Shown here one piece after another: positions 16,221 to 24,534 of a DNA stretch of 36,970 nt. The position numbers were made by a program, and so were the translations under genes. Numbering within the stretch: the stretch's first letter is position 1; each line of letters starts with the position of its first letter. Location: NCBI GenBank assembly GCA_009841725.1, contig VYGS01000094.1:67114-104083 (forward strand), given 5' to 3'. The notes beneath the pieces are model-generated. The model was not told the DNA's origin. It saw nothing but the letters and a program-made list of their open reading frames with translations, and searched no databases. Source of the DNA: Gammaproteobacteria bacterium. Lineage in GTDB: Bacteria; Pseudomonadota; Gammaproteobacteria; Arenicellales; Poriferihabitantaceae.

Positions 16221-17333
16221 TCAGCCGTATTCGACCACGCTCCGGATGGACTCTCCGGCATGCATCAGGGTGAAGGCGTCGTTGATCTGGTCAAGTGGCA
16301 TCTTGTGCGTGATGAGATCGTCAATGTTGATCTTGCCATCCATGTACCAGTCGACGATCCTGGGCACATCGGTTCTTCCCCTGGCCCCGCCGAACGCGGT
16401 GCCGCGCCAGACCCGGCCGGTCACCAGCTGGAAGGGACGCGTGCTGATTTCCTGGCCGGCTCCGGCCACACCGATGATGACGCTTTCTCCCCAGCCCTTG
16501 TGGCAGCATTCCAGTGCCTGGCGCATGAGTTCAACGCTGCCCACGCATTCGAAGCTGAAGTCCGCTCCGCCTCCGGTGAGGTCAATCAGGTAAGGCACCA
16601 GATCGCCTTCCACCTCATTCGGATTCACGAAATGGGTCATCCCGAATTGCGCTGCCAATGCTTCCCGGGCAGGATTGATGTCGACGCCGACGATGATGTC
16701 CGCCCCGGCGAGCCGGGCACCCTGAATCACGTTCAGCCCGATTCCGCCCAGGCCGAACACCACGACATTGTCACCGGGCTGGACTTTGGCGGTGTTGATC
16801 ACGGCTCCGATTCCGGTGGTCACGCCGCATCCGATATAGCAGACCTTGTCAAACGGGGCATCCTCGCGAATCCGGGCCACGGCAATTTCGGGAAGCACCG
16901 TAAAATTCGAGAACGTGGATGTTCCCATGTAGTGGTACAGCTTCTGATCACCCAGTGAAAAGCGGCTGGTGCCATCCGGCATGACGCCCTGGCCCTGGGT
17001 GACCCTGATTGCCTGGCACAGGTTGGTTTTTCCGCTGGTGCAATACTCGCACTGGCGGCATTCCGGGGTGTAGAGCGGGATGACATGATCCCCCTTCTTG
17101 ACGCTGGTCACCCCGGGACCCGTATCGACAACGATCCCGGCACCCTCGTGGCCGAGAATCGCCGGAAACAGGCCTTCCGGATCGGCGCCGGAAAGGGTGA
17201 ATTCATCCGTATGGCAAATTCCGGTGGCCTTGATCTCCACCAGCACCTCTCCGGCCCTCGGGCCGTCGAGCTGCACGGTTTCGATAGCCAGCGGCTTGCC
17301 GGCTTCGTAGGCGACTGCTGCTTTCGTTTCCAC
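16221..17333 (-). CDS. adhC: S-(hydroxymethyl)glutathione dehydrogenase (class III alcohol dehydrogenase)
   Basis: A glutathione-dependent formaldehyde dehydrogenase (also an S-nitrosoglutathione reductase) that oxidises S-hydroxymethylglutathione to S-formylglutathione with NAD. The ORF track begins at a TTG (17345). I place the start at GTG 17333, 5 nt after a perfect GGAGG. This gives 370 aa (E. coli FrmA is 369) and an N-terminus aligning with the family ([15 protein letters not shown]). Catalytic zinc ligands are Cys40 (GICHTDEF), His62 (GHEGAG) and Cys169 (GCGVTTG); structural zinc Cys are 92, 95, 98 and 106. The Rossmann motif GLGGIG is near 194. No S-formylglutathione hydrolase or FrmR repressor gene is adjacent. 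It is divergent from the FrhB-like gene. Confidence 0.96.
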   Translation of the reverse strand: METKAAVAYEAGKPLAIETVQLDGPRAGEVLVEIKATGICHTDEFTLSGADPEGLFPAILGHEGAGIVVDTGPGVTSVKKGDHVIPLYTPECRQCEYCTSGKTNLCQAIRVTQGQGVMPDGTSRFSLGDQKLYHYMGTSTFSNFTVLPEIAVARIREDAPFDKVCYIGCGVTTGIGAVINTAKVQPGDNVVVFGLGGIGLNVIQGARLAGADIIVGVDINPAREALAAQFGMTHFVNPNEVEGDLVPYLIDLTGGGADFSFECVGSVELMRQALECCHKGWGESVIIGVAGAGQEISTRPFQLVTGRVWRGTAFGGARGRTDVPRIVDWYMDGKINIDDLITHKMPLDQINDAFTLMHAGESIRSVVEYG

Positions 17334-17398
17334 ATCATCCTCCAAGATACCGGGCAGCAGGAAATCCGGCCCCGGCAGGTTTCACTATTCTGGGTTAC

Positions 17399-17427
17399 AA
17401 CCCCGGGCTTTCCGAGGTATCGGGGTT
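17399..17427. promoter_or_regulatory. Inverted repeat AACCCCG...CGGGGTT in the adhC/FrhB-like divergent region
   Basis: 7-bp arms separated by 15 nt, about 66 nt before the adhC start and 69 nt before the divergent gene. The centre spacing would suit a dimeric regulator. There is no evidence beyond the symmetry. Confidence 0.28.
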
Positions 17428-17495
17428 TCGGGAAACATCATACCAGAAACATTGTGAGCCGGACGAGTCGTTTGCGCTTCTGTGCCACAAGAGAC

Positions 17496-18887
17496 ATGGA
17501 CTTGCCCGCCGTCTACCCGGTATCATCGAAAGCCGTACTCATCGGCACCGCCTCCGCCATGCCAGACGATTACCTGAAATCATTGCAAAGCGGTCTTGCG
17601 CCTGCACAAAGGCTGAGCCAGATCGTCGAGCACTCGATGTGCATTGGCTGCGGAATCTGCCAGGGCATCGTCGGCCCGGAAAAAATCACGCTCGAAGTCA
17701 CGGAAAACGGGAACCTTCGCCCGGTTGCCGGCGATTCGCTCTCCCATGAGGACATGGACCGCGTCATCGACGTCTGCCCAGGCACCCGGATTGACGGCAT
17801 GCCCGATTCGGAACGGACCGCAGGGTGCCGGACCGATGAAGTATGGGGAGTCTGGCACGATATCTGTTTTTGCTGGTCGGCAGACCCCGGAATACGCCAC
17901 ATGGCGGCCACGGGCGGCGCATTGACCGCAATCGGACTGTATCTGCTCGAGTCCGGCGAGATCGACTTTCTGGTCCACGCCCGGGCATCCGGAACGCATC
18001 CCGCATTCGGGGAGCGCCACATCAGCCGCACTCGGCAAGACGTCCTGAGCGGATCGGGCTCAAGATACGGACCGACTCCGACCCTGCTCGACATTTCGGA
18101 CATCATCGAGTCCGCCGACAGAAACAACGAAAATTTCGCCTTTGTCGGGACGCCCTGCGACGTCAGCGCGCTTCGAAACTACTCCCGTCACGAACCGAGG
18201 GTCAGCCGCTACTGCCGGAGTATCCTGACCATGGTTTGCGGCGGATTCATGGAACTGTCCGGAACCCGGGAAAGACTGGCCGCGTTCGGAATCGAGTACC
18301 GGGATGTCGCATCATTGCGCTACCGGGGGTACGGTTGTCCGGGGCCGACCGTGGTCGCGACACGGGACGGCAGGACGGTCAGCATGAACTATCTGGACTA
18401 CTGGGGAAAGGACGAGTCGACCTGGAACCTGCCGCCTCGCTGCAAGGTCTGCCCGGACGGCATCGGGGATGCGGCGGACATCGCCGCGGCCGATACCTGG
18501 GATGGCGGCAGTCCGCCCCAGCATGGACAGGAAGACGACCCCGGCGTCAATGCCGTGCTAGCCAGGACGCAACGGGGCAGGGAAATCATGGATCGCGCCA
18601 TCGCGGCCGGATATCTGGTCCGGGGAGACAGCCTGACCTGCGAGGACCTGAACCGCCTTCAGCCCCATCAGGCGAACAAGAAAAGAGCCGTCTGGGCCCG
18701 ATTTCAGGGACTGAAGGATTCGGGTCGGATCGTTCCCCTGACCTCGGGGCTGCGGCTTGAGTCGCTGCATGACCGGAACCGCCCCGAATTCAACGAACGG
18801 GAAAGACAGGGAACGCGCCGTCGCGTTGCCGAGGGCCGCTTCAGCGAACCGACACCAAAGCGGTGCAGAAGTCGGGGATGCGACTAG
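17496..18887 (+). CDS. FrhB/FdhB-family iron-sulfur flavoprotein (F420 hydrogenase/dehydrogenase beta-subunit-like)
   Basis: 463 aa from ATG 17496; an alternative in-frame ATG lies at 17559, and neither has a strong ribosome site. The N-terminal domain has MCIGCGIC (Cys49, 52, 55) with a fourth Cys in DVCPG (94), a 4Fe-4S site. The C-terminal domain has GTPCDVSAL and a second Cys motif, CKVCPDGIGDAADI. The family transfers electrons between FAD, iron-sulfur clusters and partners such as F420, and includes divinyl chlorophyllide reductase and several proteins of unknown role. Nothing here suggests F420 biosynthesis, so the electron partner is unknown. The ORF track extends the frame to 17085 across adhC; I reject that. 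Its TAG stop overlaps that of the next, convergent gene. Confidence 0.8.
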   Translation: MDLPAVYPVSSKAVLIGTASAMPDDYLKSLQSGLAPAQRLSQIVEHSMCIGCGICQGIVGPEKITLEVTENGNLRPVAGDSLSHEDMDRVIDVCPGTRIDGMPDSERTAGCRTDEVWGVWHDICFCWSADPGIRHMAATGGALTAIGLYLLESGEIDFLVHARASGTHPAFGERHISRTRQDVLSGSGSRYGPTPTLLDISDIIESADRNNENFAFVGTPCDVSALRNYSRHEPRVSRYCRSILTMVCGGFMELSGTRERLAAFGIEYRDVASLRYRGYGCPGPTVVATRDGRTVSMNYLDYWGKDESTWNLPPRCKVCPDGIGDAADIAAADTWDGGSPPQHGQEDDPGVNAVLARTQRGREIMDRAIAAGYLVRGDSLTCEDLNRLQPHQANKKRAVWARFQGLKDSGRIVPLTSGLRLESLHDRNRPEFNERERQGTRRRVAEGRFSEPTPKRCRSRGCD

Positions 18888-20134
18888 GAGGCGATGCCCG
18901 CAACCCTGAGCATGGAGTGCAGCAATACGTTGCAACCGGCCTCCAGATCCTCGGGGGTCGCATACTCGGCCTCGTTGTGACTCAGCCCGTCCCGGCACGG
19001 GACAAAGATCATGGCCGTCGGCACCACACGGCACACCTGGCACGCGTCATGACCGGCGCCCGAGACCATCCGCTGGCTGCGAAGGCCGAGGGCCTCCGTC
19101 GCGTCGCTGACAGCGCGAACACAGGCCGGATCAAACTCGACAGGAGGATTGTGCCAAACCGGGACAAGGTCGATTTCCGTCCCGTGCCTTGCCGCCATAT
19201 CGTCCAGATTCACCCTTAGCTCCTGTTCCATGTCGTGAAGTCGGGAATCTTCGGGGTGGCGGATATCGATGCTCATCCGGACCGCGCCCGGTATGGTGTT
19301 TCGGGAATCGGGCGATACCGACAAACAGCCCACCGTGGACAGCGCATGGGGCGGATTGTCGAGTGCAATCCGGTTGATCATCCCAACCGCTTCGCCGGCC
19401 GCGAGCAACGCATCTTTGCGCCTCGACATCGGAGTCGTTCCGGCATGGGAATCCTGGCCCCGTATGGTCGCGTCGAACCACTTCACCCCCTGGCCCCCGG
19501 TCACGATACCGATCTGGTTGCCCTCCGCCTCAAGTATCGGTCCCTGTTCGATATGGGCCTCGAAGAGCGCAGCCATCGGATGGTTTCCGCATGGCTGGCT
19601 GCCCAGGTAGCCGATCTGCTGAAGCGCTTCATACAGGGTGATGCCGGCCTGATCCTGTCGTGCCCAGGCATATTCCTTGTCGAACAGTCCGGCAAAAACA
19701 CCCGAGGCAATCATGGCCGGAGAAAACCTGGATCCTTCTTCATTGGTCCAATCCACGATTTCGATCGGCGCCTCGGTCTCGACACCGTTCTCGTTCAGCG
19801 TGCGAACCACTTCCAGTGCCGCCAGAACGCCGTAGATTCCGTCAAACCGGCCGCCATGCGGCTGGGTGTCGAGATGACTGCCTGCGCAGACCGGGGGCAG
19901 GGAATCGGTCTTTCCCGCCCTCCGGGCAAAGATATTGCCCATGTCGTCAACCGTTATCGAACACTGCTCCTCGACACACCATTGCACGAAGCGGTCCCGA
20001 CCGGCACGGTCTTCTTCGGTCAGGGCGAGGCGGCTCGATCCCCCGTGCTTGCCCGGGCCGATTTCGGCCATGGCCATGATGCTGTCCCAGAGCCGTTCTC
20101 CGTTCACGCGGAGCCGATGCATTGATCCGTTCAT
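18884..20134 (-). CDS. M20-family amidohydrolase (N-carbamoyl-L-amino acid hydrolase/allantoate amidohydrolase type)
   Basis: A zinc-type metal-dependent hydrolase of the M20 ureido group that releases ammonia and CO2 from carbamoyl or ureido substrates. 416 aa is the usual length. Metal and catalytic residues are in place: GSHLDTQ (His87, Asp89), FDGIYG (Asp98), WTNEEGSRF (Glu132-133), EAHIEQGP (His194) and a late SHNE. GQDSHAGTTPM (His230) is the conserved substrate-binding motif from the dimerisation domain. The substrate may be N-carbamoyl amino acids, allantoate or beta-ureidopropionate; the sequence alone does not decide. The start ATG 20134 is supported by AGGAGG 11 nt upstream. A 39-nt gap to the upstream nitroreductase-like gene suggests an operon. 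Confidence 0.88.
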   Translation of the reverse strand: MNGSMHRLRVNGERLWDSIMAMAEIGPGKHGGSSRLALTEEDRAGRDRFVQWCVEEQCSITVDDMGNIFARRAGKTDSLPPVCAGSHLDTQPHGGRFDGIYGVLAALEVVRTLNENGVETEAPIEIVDWTNEEGSRFSPAMIASGVFAGLFDKEYAWARQDQAGITLYEALQQIGYLGSQPCGNHPMAALFEAHIEQGPILEAEGNQIGIVTGGQGVKWFDATIRGQDSHAGTTPMSRRKDALLAAGEAVGMINRIALDNPPHALSTVGCLSVSPDSRNTIPGAVRMSIDIRHPEDSRLHDMEQELRVNLDDMAARHGTEIDLVPVWHNPPVEFDPACVRAVSDATEALGLRSQRMVSGAGHDACQVCRVVPTAMIFVPCRDGLSHNEAEYATPEDLEAGCNVLLHSMLRVAGIAS

Positions 20135-20173
20135 TTCAATTAGAACCTCCTGACAGTCCGTCTTCCCCGCGAA

Positions 20174-20923
20174 TCATGATTCCGGGCCCTGCTCGGCGTC
20201 ATCATCCGCAAGCCCGAGCGAACCGGTATCCAGCCGCTCGACCCTTCGGCACCAGGACCGGCCGAAACTGCGACGCTCACGCATCTTCCCCGGAAAGACG
20301 GTAACCTCCGGATTCGTCTCAATGTTCCGGGGAAAGAAAAACACCGAGCCCAGGAGAATCTCATCCCGGGGAATCCCAAGAAGCATGAAGGCTTCACGTG
20401 TTCTCAACGGACCTCCGCTGGACCAGTAGTTCGGCACGCCTTCCTCTGTGGCGGACAGGAGGATGTTCTGTATCGCCGCACCCGTGGCCGCAATGTGCTC
20501 CATGTTGGTCAGCGACGCATCATACCTGTCGTCCTCTTCGGGTTCCGGCGTCTCCTCAAGCCGGGTCGGACACCACGTGACCTGCAACACCATGTCTGCC
20601 GTCGCCAGCATTTCGGGAACCTTGGTCTTGTCATTCCGGTCAATCAGCCACTTCCTGACTGCCCGACAGACATCCCGATGCAGGATATAGATTCGCCACG
20701 GCTCAGGCGCATGATCGGACAGTTTGGCACGATGCGAGGCGGCCGCGACGTAGTGGAAGGGCGCGTGCGCGGCCGCAAACACCAGCGATTCGAGCACATT
20801 CCGGTCGGCCTCGTCCTGCAACGGCGATTTCGACAGCACCTTGCTGGTCTTTCTGGAGGATATGATTTTCTTGATCGACAAGGTATTGGGCCCCGTAACC
20901 CGAAATTCAAGAACAGAGGGCAT
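20174..20923 (-). CDS. Nitroreductase-family FMN oxidoreductase
   Basis: Nitroreductase-fold protein: ISSRKTSK near the N-terminus is the FMN-phosphate-binding Arg/Ser region, and GAAIQNILLSATEEGVPNYW matches the conserved AAIQNLLLAA segment. It has about 249 aa from ATG 20923; the ORF track uses GTG 20953. The family reduces nitro groups, quinones or flavins with NAD(P)H; some members dehalogenate or act in cofactor metabolism. The insert with many acidic residues (EETPEPEEDD, about residue 120) and the Arg-rich C-terminus (RERRSFGRSWCRR) are unusual and give no further hint. It is cotranscribed with the M20 hydrolase gene and divergent from gor. Confidence 0.75.
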   Translation of the reverse strand: MPSVLEFRVTGPNTLSIKKIISSRKTSKVLSKSPLQDEADRNVLESLVFAAAHAPFHYVAAASHRAKLSDHAPEPWRIYILHRDVCRAVRKWLIDRNDKTKVPEMLATADMVLQVTWCPTRLEETPEPEEDDRYDASLTNMEHIAATGAAIQNILLSATEEGVPNYWSSGGPLRTREAFMLLGIPRDEILLGSVFFFPRNIETNPEVTVFPGKMRERRSFGRSWCRRVERLDTGSLGLADDDAEQGPES

Positions 20924-21009
20924 CAGGCTTTTCCGCTGCCGGACATCCTGCACACCGACTTGTCGGACACCCGGGAATCAAGGCCGCCCGTCAACCCGAT
21001 CCGACATGC

Positions 21010-21039
21010 TTGCGGCAGTTCGTTTGCGTAGATTATATA
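21010..21039 (+). promoter_or_regulatory. Candidate promoter for gor
   Basis: TTGCGG (21010-21015), 17-18 nt, TTATAT/TATATA (21033-21039). It precedes the palindrome at 21050-21066, so the expected start of transcription would fall beside or inside that palindrome. The same AT-rich box could serve the divergent nitroreductase gene. Confidence 0.4.
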
Positions 21040-21049
21040 CTTCCAAGAC

Positions 21050-21066
21050 ATCGATTCAGAATCGAT
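21050..21066. promoter_or_regulatory. Perfect 17-bp palindrome ATCGATTCAGAATCGAT, candidate operator
   Basis: Two 8-bp arms around one central A, 11-12 nt downstream of the -10-like box and 108 nt before the gor start. Location and symmetry suit a dimeric repressor binding at the transcription start. The regulator is not identifiable from this window. Confidence 0.5.
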
Positions 21067-21174
21067 CCGTGCTTGAAGAGGACGAACAAAGACCGGCCCC
21101 GGACTGATATGATTCGCTGATTCCATTCTCGCGATGCGGCGAGGGAACAATCGGAGTCAAGACTGGAAAGTTGA

Positions 21175-22527
21175 ATGAGCGACAGCAGATATGACTATAT
21201 CGTTATAGGGGGCGGCAGCGGAGGGATCGCCTCTGCACGCAGGGCGGCCGAATACGGCGCGAGGGTCTTGCTGGTGGAATGCGGCCCGTTGGGAGGCACC
21301 TGCGTCAATGTCGGATGCGTTCCCAAAAAGGTCATGTGGTCGGCGTCCCAGATCGGCGAAACGCTGAGCATCGCCCGGGAATACGGGATTCCCGTCTCGT
21401 CGGGAAAGATCGACTGGGAGGCAATCAAGTCATCCCGGGACGCATACATCGAGCGGCTGAACGGCATCTATGCACGAAACCTCGACAACTCCGGAGTCAC
21501 CGTTGTACACGGTCTGGCCCGTTTCGAGACGCCAGAGAGCATCGTGATCAACGGCGACCGGTTCCACGGCCGCCACATCCTCATTGCAACCGGGGGACGA
21601 CCTTCGACCCCGAATATCCCGGGAGCAGAACTCGGGATCGACAGCAACGGTTTCTTTGCGCTGGAGCGGCAGCCGGACAACCTGCTGGTCGTCGGCTCCG
21701 GATACATTGCAACCGAACTGGTCGGCCTGATGCACGGCCTGGGCAGCCGGGTCACCATGGCCTTGCGAAAGAACCGGTTGCTGGGGGCCTTTGACCAGGA
21801 CCTGCAACAGACCGTCATCAGTCAAATGGAGGATTCGGGCATCGAAATCCTGCGAAACATCTCGCTGGCGAGACTTGAGGACCGCTCCGGCACCCTGGAA
21901 TACGAAGACACCGACGGAAACAAGCGTTCCGGTTTCGACTGCGTGATCTGGGCCATCGGAAGGCGCCCCAACATTGAGCACCTTGGTCTCGAAAACGCGG
22001 GACTGGCCGTCAGCGAGCGGGGATTCATCGAAACCGACGAGTTCCAGAATACCGCCCGGGAAAATATTTACGCGGTCGGCGACGTCACCCACCGCGCCCA
22101 ATTGACGCCGGTGGCGATCGCTGCCGGAAGAAGATTGTCCGACCGGGTTTTCGGTGGAGATTCGAAGGCCCGTCTCGAGTATTTGAATATTCCCACCGTG
22201 GTGTTCTCGCATCCTCCGGTCGGCACGGTCGGGCTAACCGAGGCGGAAGCCGTCTGCCGGTTCGGGGCGGATTCGATCAGAATCTACCGCAACACGTTCG
22301 TCGACATGTATTTCGCGCTGTGCGACCACAAGCCAAGAACACTGGTCAAGCTGATCGTGCACGGAAAAAACGAGCGTGTGGTCGGATGCCACGTGGCCGG
22401 CCGCGGGGCCGACGAGATGATTCAGGGATTTGCGGTTGCAGTCCGGATGGGGGCCACCAAATCGGATTTCGACAACACGGTTGCGATTCACCCCACCGCG
22501 GCCGAGGAACTCGTCACGCTGAGATAG
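21175..22527 (+). CDS. gor: Glutathione reductase (or close glutathione-disulfide-reductase-type flavoprotein)
   Basis: A class I pyridine nucleotide-disulfide oxidoreductase of 450 aa, the length of E. coli Gor. The FAD motif is [15 protein letters not shown]; the redox disulfide is [16 protein letters not shown] (Cys43, Cys48) with the GR-type spacing and CVPKK tail. The NADPH domain has [18 protein letters not shown] followed by basic LRKNRL, as in NADPH enzymes. The interface motif [12 protein letters not shown] carries the catalytic His-Glu. It keeps cytoplasmic glutathione reduced, which would also support the glutathione-dependent formaldehyde dehydrogenase 4 kb away. It is monocistronic, ends in TAG and converges on mnmG. 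Confidence 0.93.
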   Translation: MSDSRYDYIVIGGGSGGIASARRAAEYGARVLLVECGPLGGTCVNVGCVPKKVMWSASQIGETLSIAREYGIPVSSGKIDWEAIKSSRDAYIERLNGIYARNLDNSGVTVVHGLARFETPESIVINGDRFHGRHILIATGGRPSTPNIPGAELGIDSNGFFALERQPDNLLVVGSGYIATELVGLMHGLGSRVTMALRKNRLLGAFDQDLQQTVISQMEDSGIEILRNISLARLEDRSGTLEYEDTDGNKRSGFDCVIWAIGRRPNIEHLGLENAGLAVSERGFIETDEFQNTARENIYAVGDVTHRAQLTPVAIAAGRRLSDRVFGGDSKARLEYLNIPTVVFSHPPVGTVGLTEAEAVCRFGADSIRIYRNTFVDMYFALCDHKPRTLVKLIVHGKNERVVGCHVAGRGADEMIQGFAVAVRMGATKSDFDNTVAIHPTAAEELVTLR

Positions 22528-22541
22528 CTGCGACCGCCCCA

Positions 22542-22556
22542 TCTCCGGTCCGGAGA
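22542..22556. terminator. Short inverted repeat TCTCCGG-T-CCGGAGA between gor and mnmG
   Basis: A perfect 7-bp palindrome with a single central base, 15 nt after the gor stop and 63 nt from the convergent mnmG stop. Its position suits a terminator, but the minimal loop would require opening the inner pairs and no T-run follows. Confidence 0.3.
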
Positions 22557-22618
22557 CGACGTCACGACACCGGGGCTCCGCAAACTCGCAAGGACGGAAA
22601 GCGGCGGACCGGAACCGC

Positions 22619-24496
22619 TCAGGCCGCCTGCCCGATCCGGCCAAGATGGACGAGCAACAGCGCGACCGCCGCCGGAGTGACTCCCGGAATCCGCGCGGCC
22701 TGCCCCACGGTTTCCGGGCGAATCCGGTTGAGCTTCTCCGTGACCTCGCAGGACAATCCGCGAACCTCGGCAAAATCCAGCGTTTCCGGGATGGACAGGT
22801 CATGGCTGCGCTGAAGACGCTCGATCTCGGAGGCCTGACGCTCGATGTATCCATCGTAACGGGCCTGGATTTCCAGTTGGCGCATGATCTGGGAATCTTC
22901 CAGCGGTGACTCCAGGCCCGCCAGCTTCACCAGTTTCCGGTATTCCACCTCCGGTCTTCGCAGCAGGTCGAACAGGCTGGATTCCCGAAGCAGCGGCTGG
23001 CCAAACGTCTCGGCAAACCGGTCCCGAACGGTTTCCGGGCGAAGGTGAACCTGCTTCAGTCGATTCCTTTCCCGATCGAGGCTGTCGCGCTTTGTCACGA
23101 AGATCCTCATTCTGGAATCATCCACCAGCCCCAGTTCATGCCCCTTTTCCGTAAGGCGCAAGTCCGCATTGTCCTCGCGCAACTGCAACCGGTATTCGGC
23201 GCGGGAGGTGAACATCCGGTACGGCTCCGAAGTCCCCCGCGTGATCAGATCGTCGATCATGACGCCGATATAGGCCTCGTTTCTCGCCGGGCACCAGGGC
23301 TCCGCTTCCCTGGCCCGCCTCGCTGCATTCAGCCCGGCAACCAGTCCCTGGCCTGCCGCCTCTTCATATCCTGTCGTTCCGTTGATCTGTCCTGCAAAAA
23401 ACAGGCCTTCGATGCACTTTGTTTCCAGGGAGCTCTTCAGCCCTCTGGGATCGAAGAAGTCGTACTCGATCGCATATCCCGGACGGGTGATCCGGGCGTT
23501 GTCAAATCCCGGGATCGTGCGCACGAACGCCAGCTGCACATCAAACGGCAAACTCGTGGAAATCCCGTTGGGATAAATCTCGGTGGTATTCAATCCCTCC
23601 GGCTCGATGAATATCTGGTGTGCCGGCTTGTCGGAAAACCGGACCACCTTGTCTTCGATCGAAGGGCAATACCGGGGGCCCGCGCCCTCGATCATGCCTT
23701 CGTACATCGGAGAGCGGTCCAGAGCGGAGCGAATGATTTCATGCGTTGCGGCATTCGTGTGCGCAATGTGGCAGCAAACCTGCTCGGGATGTTCTTGCGG
23801 ATTCCCCACAAAGGAGAATACGGGGACCGGAACATCTCCCGGTTGCCGTTCGAAGGTGCTGAAGTCGATCGTCTTGCCGTCGATTCTCGGAGGTGTGCCG
23901 GTCTTGAGACGTTCAACGGAAAACGGCAACTCGCGCAGACGCTCGGCCAGGGCGAGTGAAGGCGGATCTCCCGCTCGTCCACCCCGGCTTTGCTCCATGC
24001 CGACAAAGATTTTTCCATTCAGGAACGTTCCCGCAGTCAACACCACGCTTGAAGAGCGGATGTCAATGCCGAGCTGGGTGCGGACCCCGCCTATCCTGCC
24101 TCCCGTGATCAGCAGATCGTCCACGGATTGCTGGAACACGGAGAGATTGGGTTGATGTTCGACCGCCCGTCTGACCGCCATCTTGTACAGGGCGCGGTCC
24201 GCTTGTGCCCGGGTTGCCCTGACGGCCGGACCCTTGCGTGAATTCAGGATGCGGAAATGGATGCCGGCACGGTCGATCGCCTTGGCCATGAGTCCGCCCA
24301 AGGCATCGATTTCCTTCACGATATGCCCCTTGCCAATCCCCCCGATTGCGGGATTGCAGGACATCTGCCCGATCGTCTCGATGTTGTGGGTGATCAAAAG
24401 TGTGCTGCAGCCCATCCGGGCGACAGCCAGTGCCGCTTCGACGCCGGCATGGCCGGCGCCGATCACAATCACATCGAACTGTTCGGTGTAACGCAT
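22619..24496 (-). CDS. mnmG: MnmG (GidA), tRNA uridine-34 carboxymethylaminomethyl modification enzyme
   Basis: The FAD-dependent partner of MnmE; together they install the cmnm5 group on wobble U34 of several tRNAs. FAD-binding [19 protein letters not shown] opens the protein, and [17 protein letters not shown] and GRAGDPPS are family signatures. The ORF track starts at a TTG (24511); ATG 24496 has GGAA about 8 nt upstream and gives 625 aa, near the E. coli length (629). It follows the motor gene after 38 nt and is probably in its transcript. The usual downstream neighbours rsmG, parA and parB are absent; gor converges instead. Confidence 0.97.
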   Translation of the reverse strand: MRYTEQFDVIVIGAGHAGVEAALAVARMGCSTLLITHNIETIGQMSCNPAIGGIGKGHIVKEIDALGGLMAKAIDRAGIHFRILNSRKGPAVRATRAQADRALYKMAVRRAVEHQPNLSVFQQSVDDLLITGGRIGGVRTQLGIDIRSSSVVLTAGTFLNGKIFVGMEQSRGGRAGDPPSLALAERLRELPFSVERLKTGTPPRIDGKTIDFSTFERQPGDVPVPVFSFVGNPQEHPEQVCCHIAHTNAATHEIIRSALDRSPMYEGMIEGAGPRYCPSIEDKVVRFSDKPAHQIFIEPEGLNTTEIYPNGISTSLPFDVQLAFVRTIPGFDNARITRPGYAIEYDFFDPRGLKSSLETKCIEGLFFAGQINGTTGYEEAAGQGLVAGLNAARRAREAEPWCPARNEAYIGVMIDDLITRGTSEPYRMFTSRAEYRLQLREDNADLRLTEKGHELGLVDDSRMRIFVTKRDSLDRERNRLKQVHLRPETVRDRFAETFGQPLLRESSLFDLLRRPEVEYRKLVKLAGLESPLEDSQIMRQLEIQARYDGYIERQASEIERLQRSHDLSIPETLDFAEVRGLSCEVTEKLNRIRPETVGQAARIPGVTPAAVALLLVHLGRIGQAA

Positions 24497-24534
24497 GCGC
24501 TTGTTCCACAAACCGTAATCGGACAGGACGCGTC

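Noticed and set aside
17085-17495. N-terminal extension of the FrhB-like ORF
   Set aside because: It overlaps the start of adhC on the other strand and has no family similarity; the real protein begins at 17496 or 17559.
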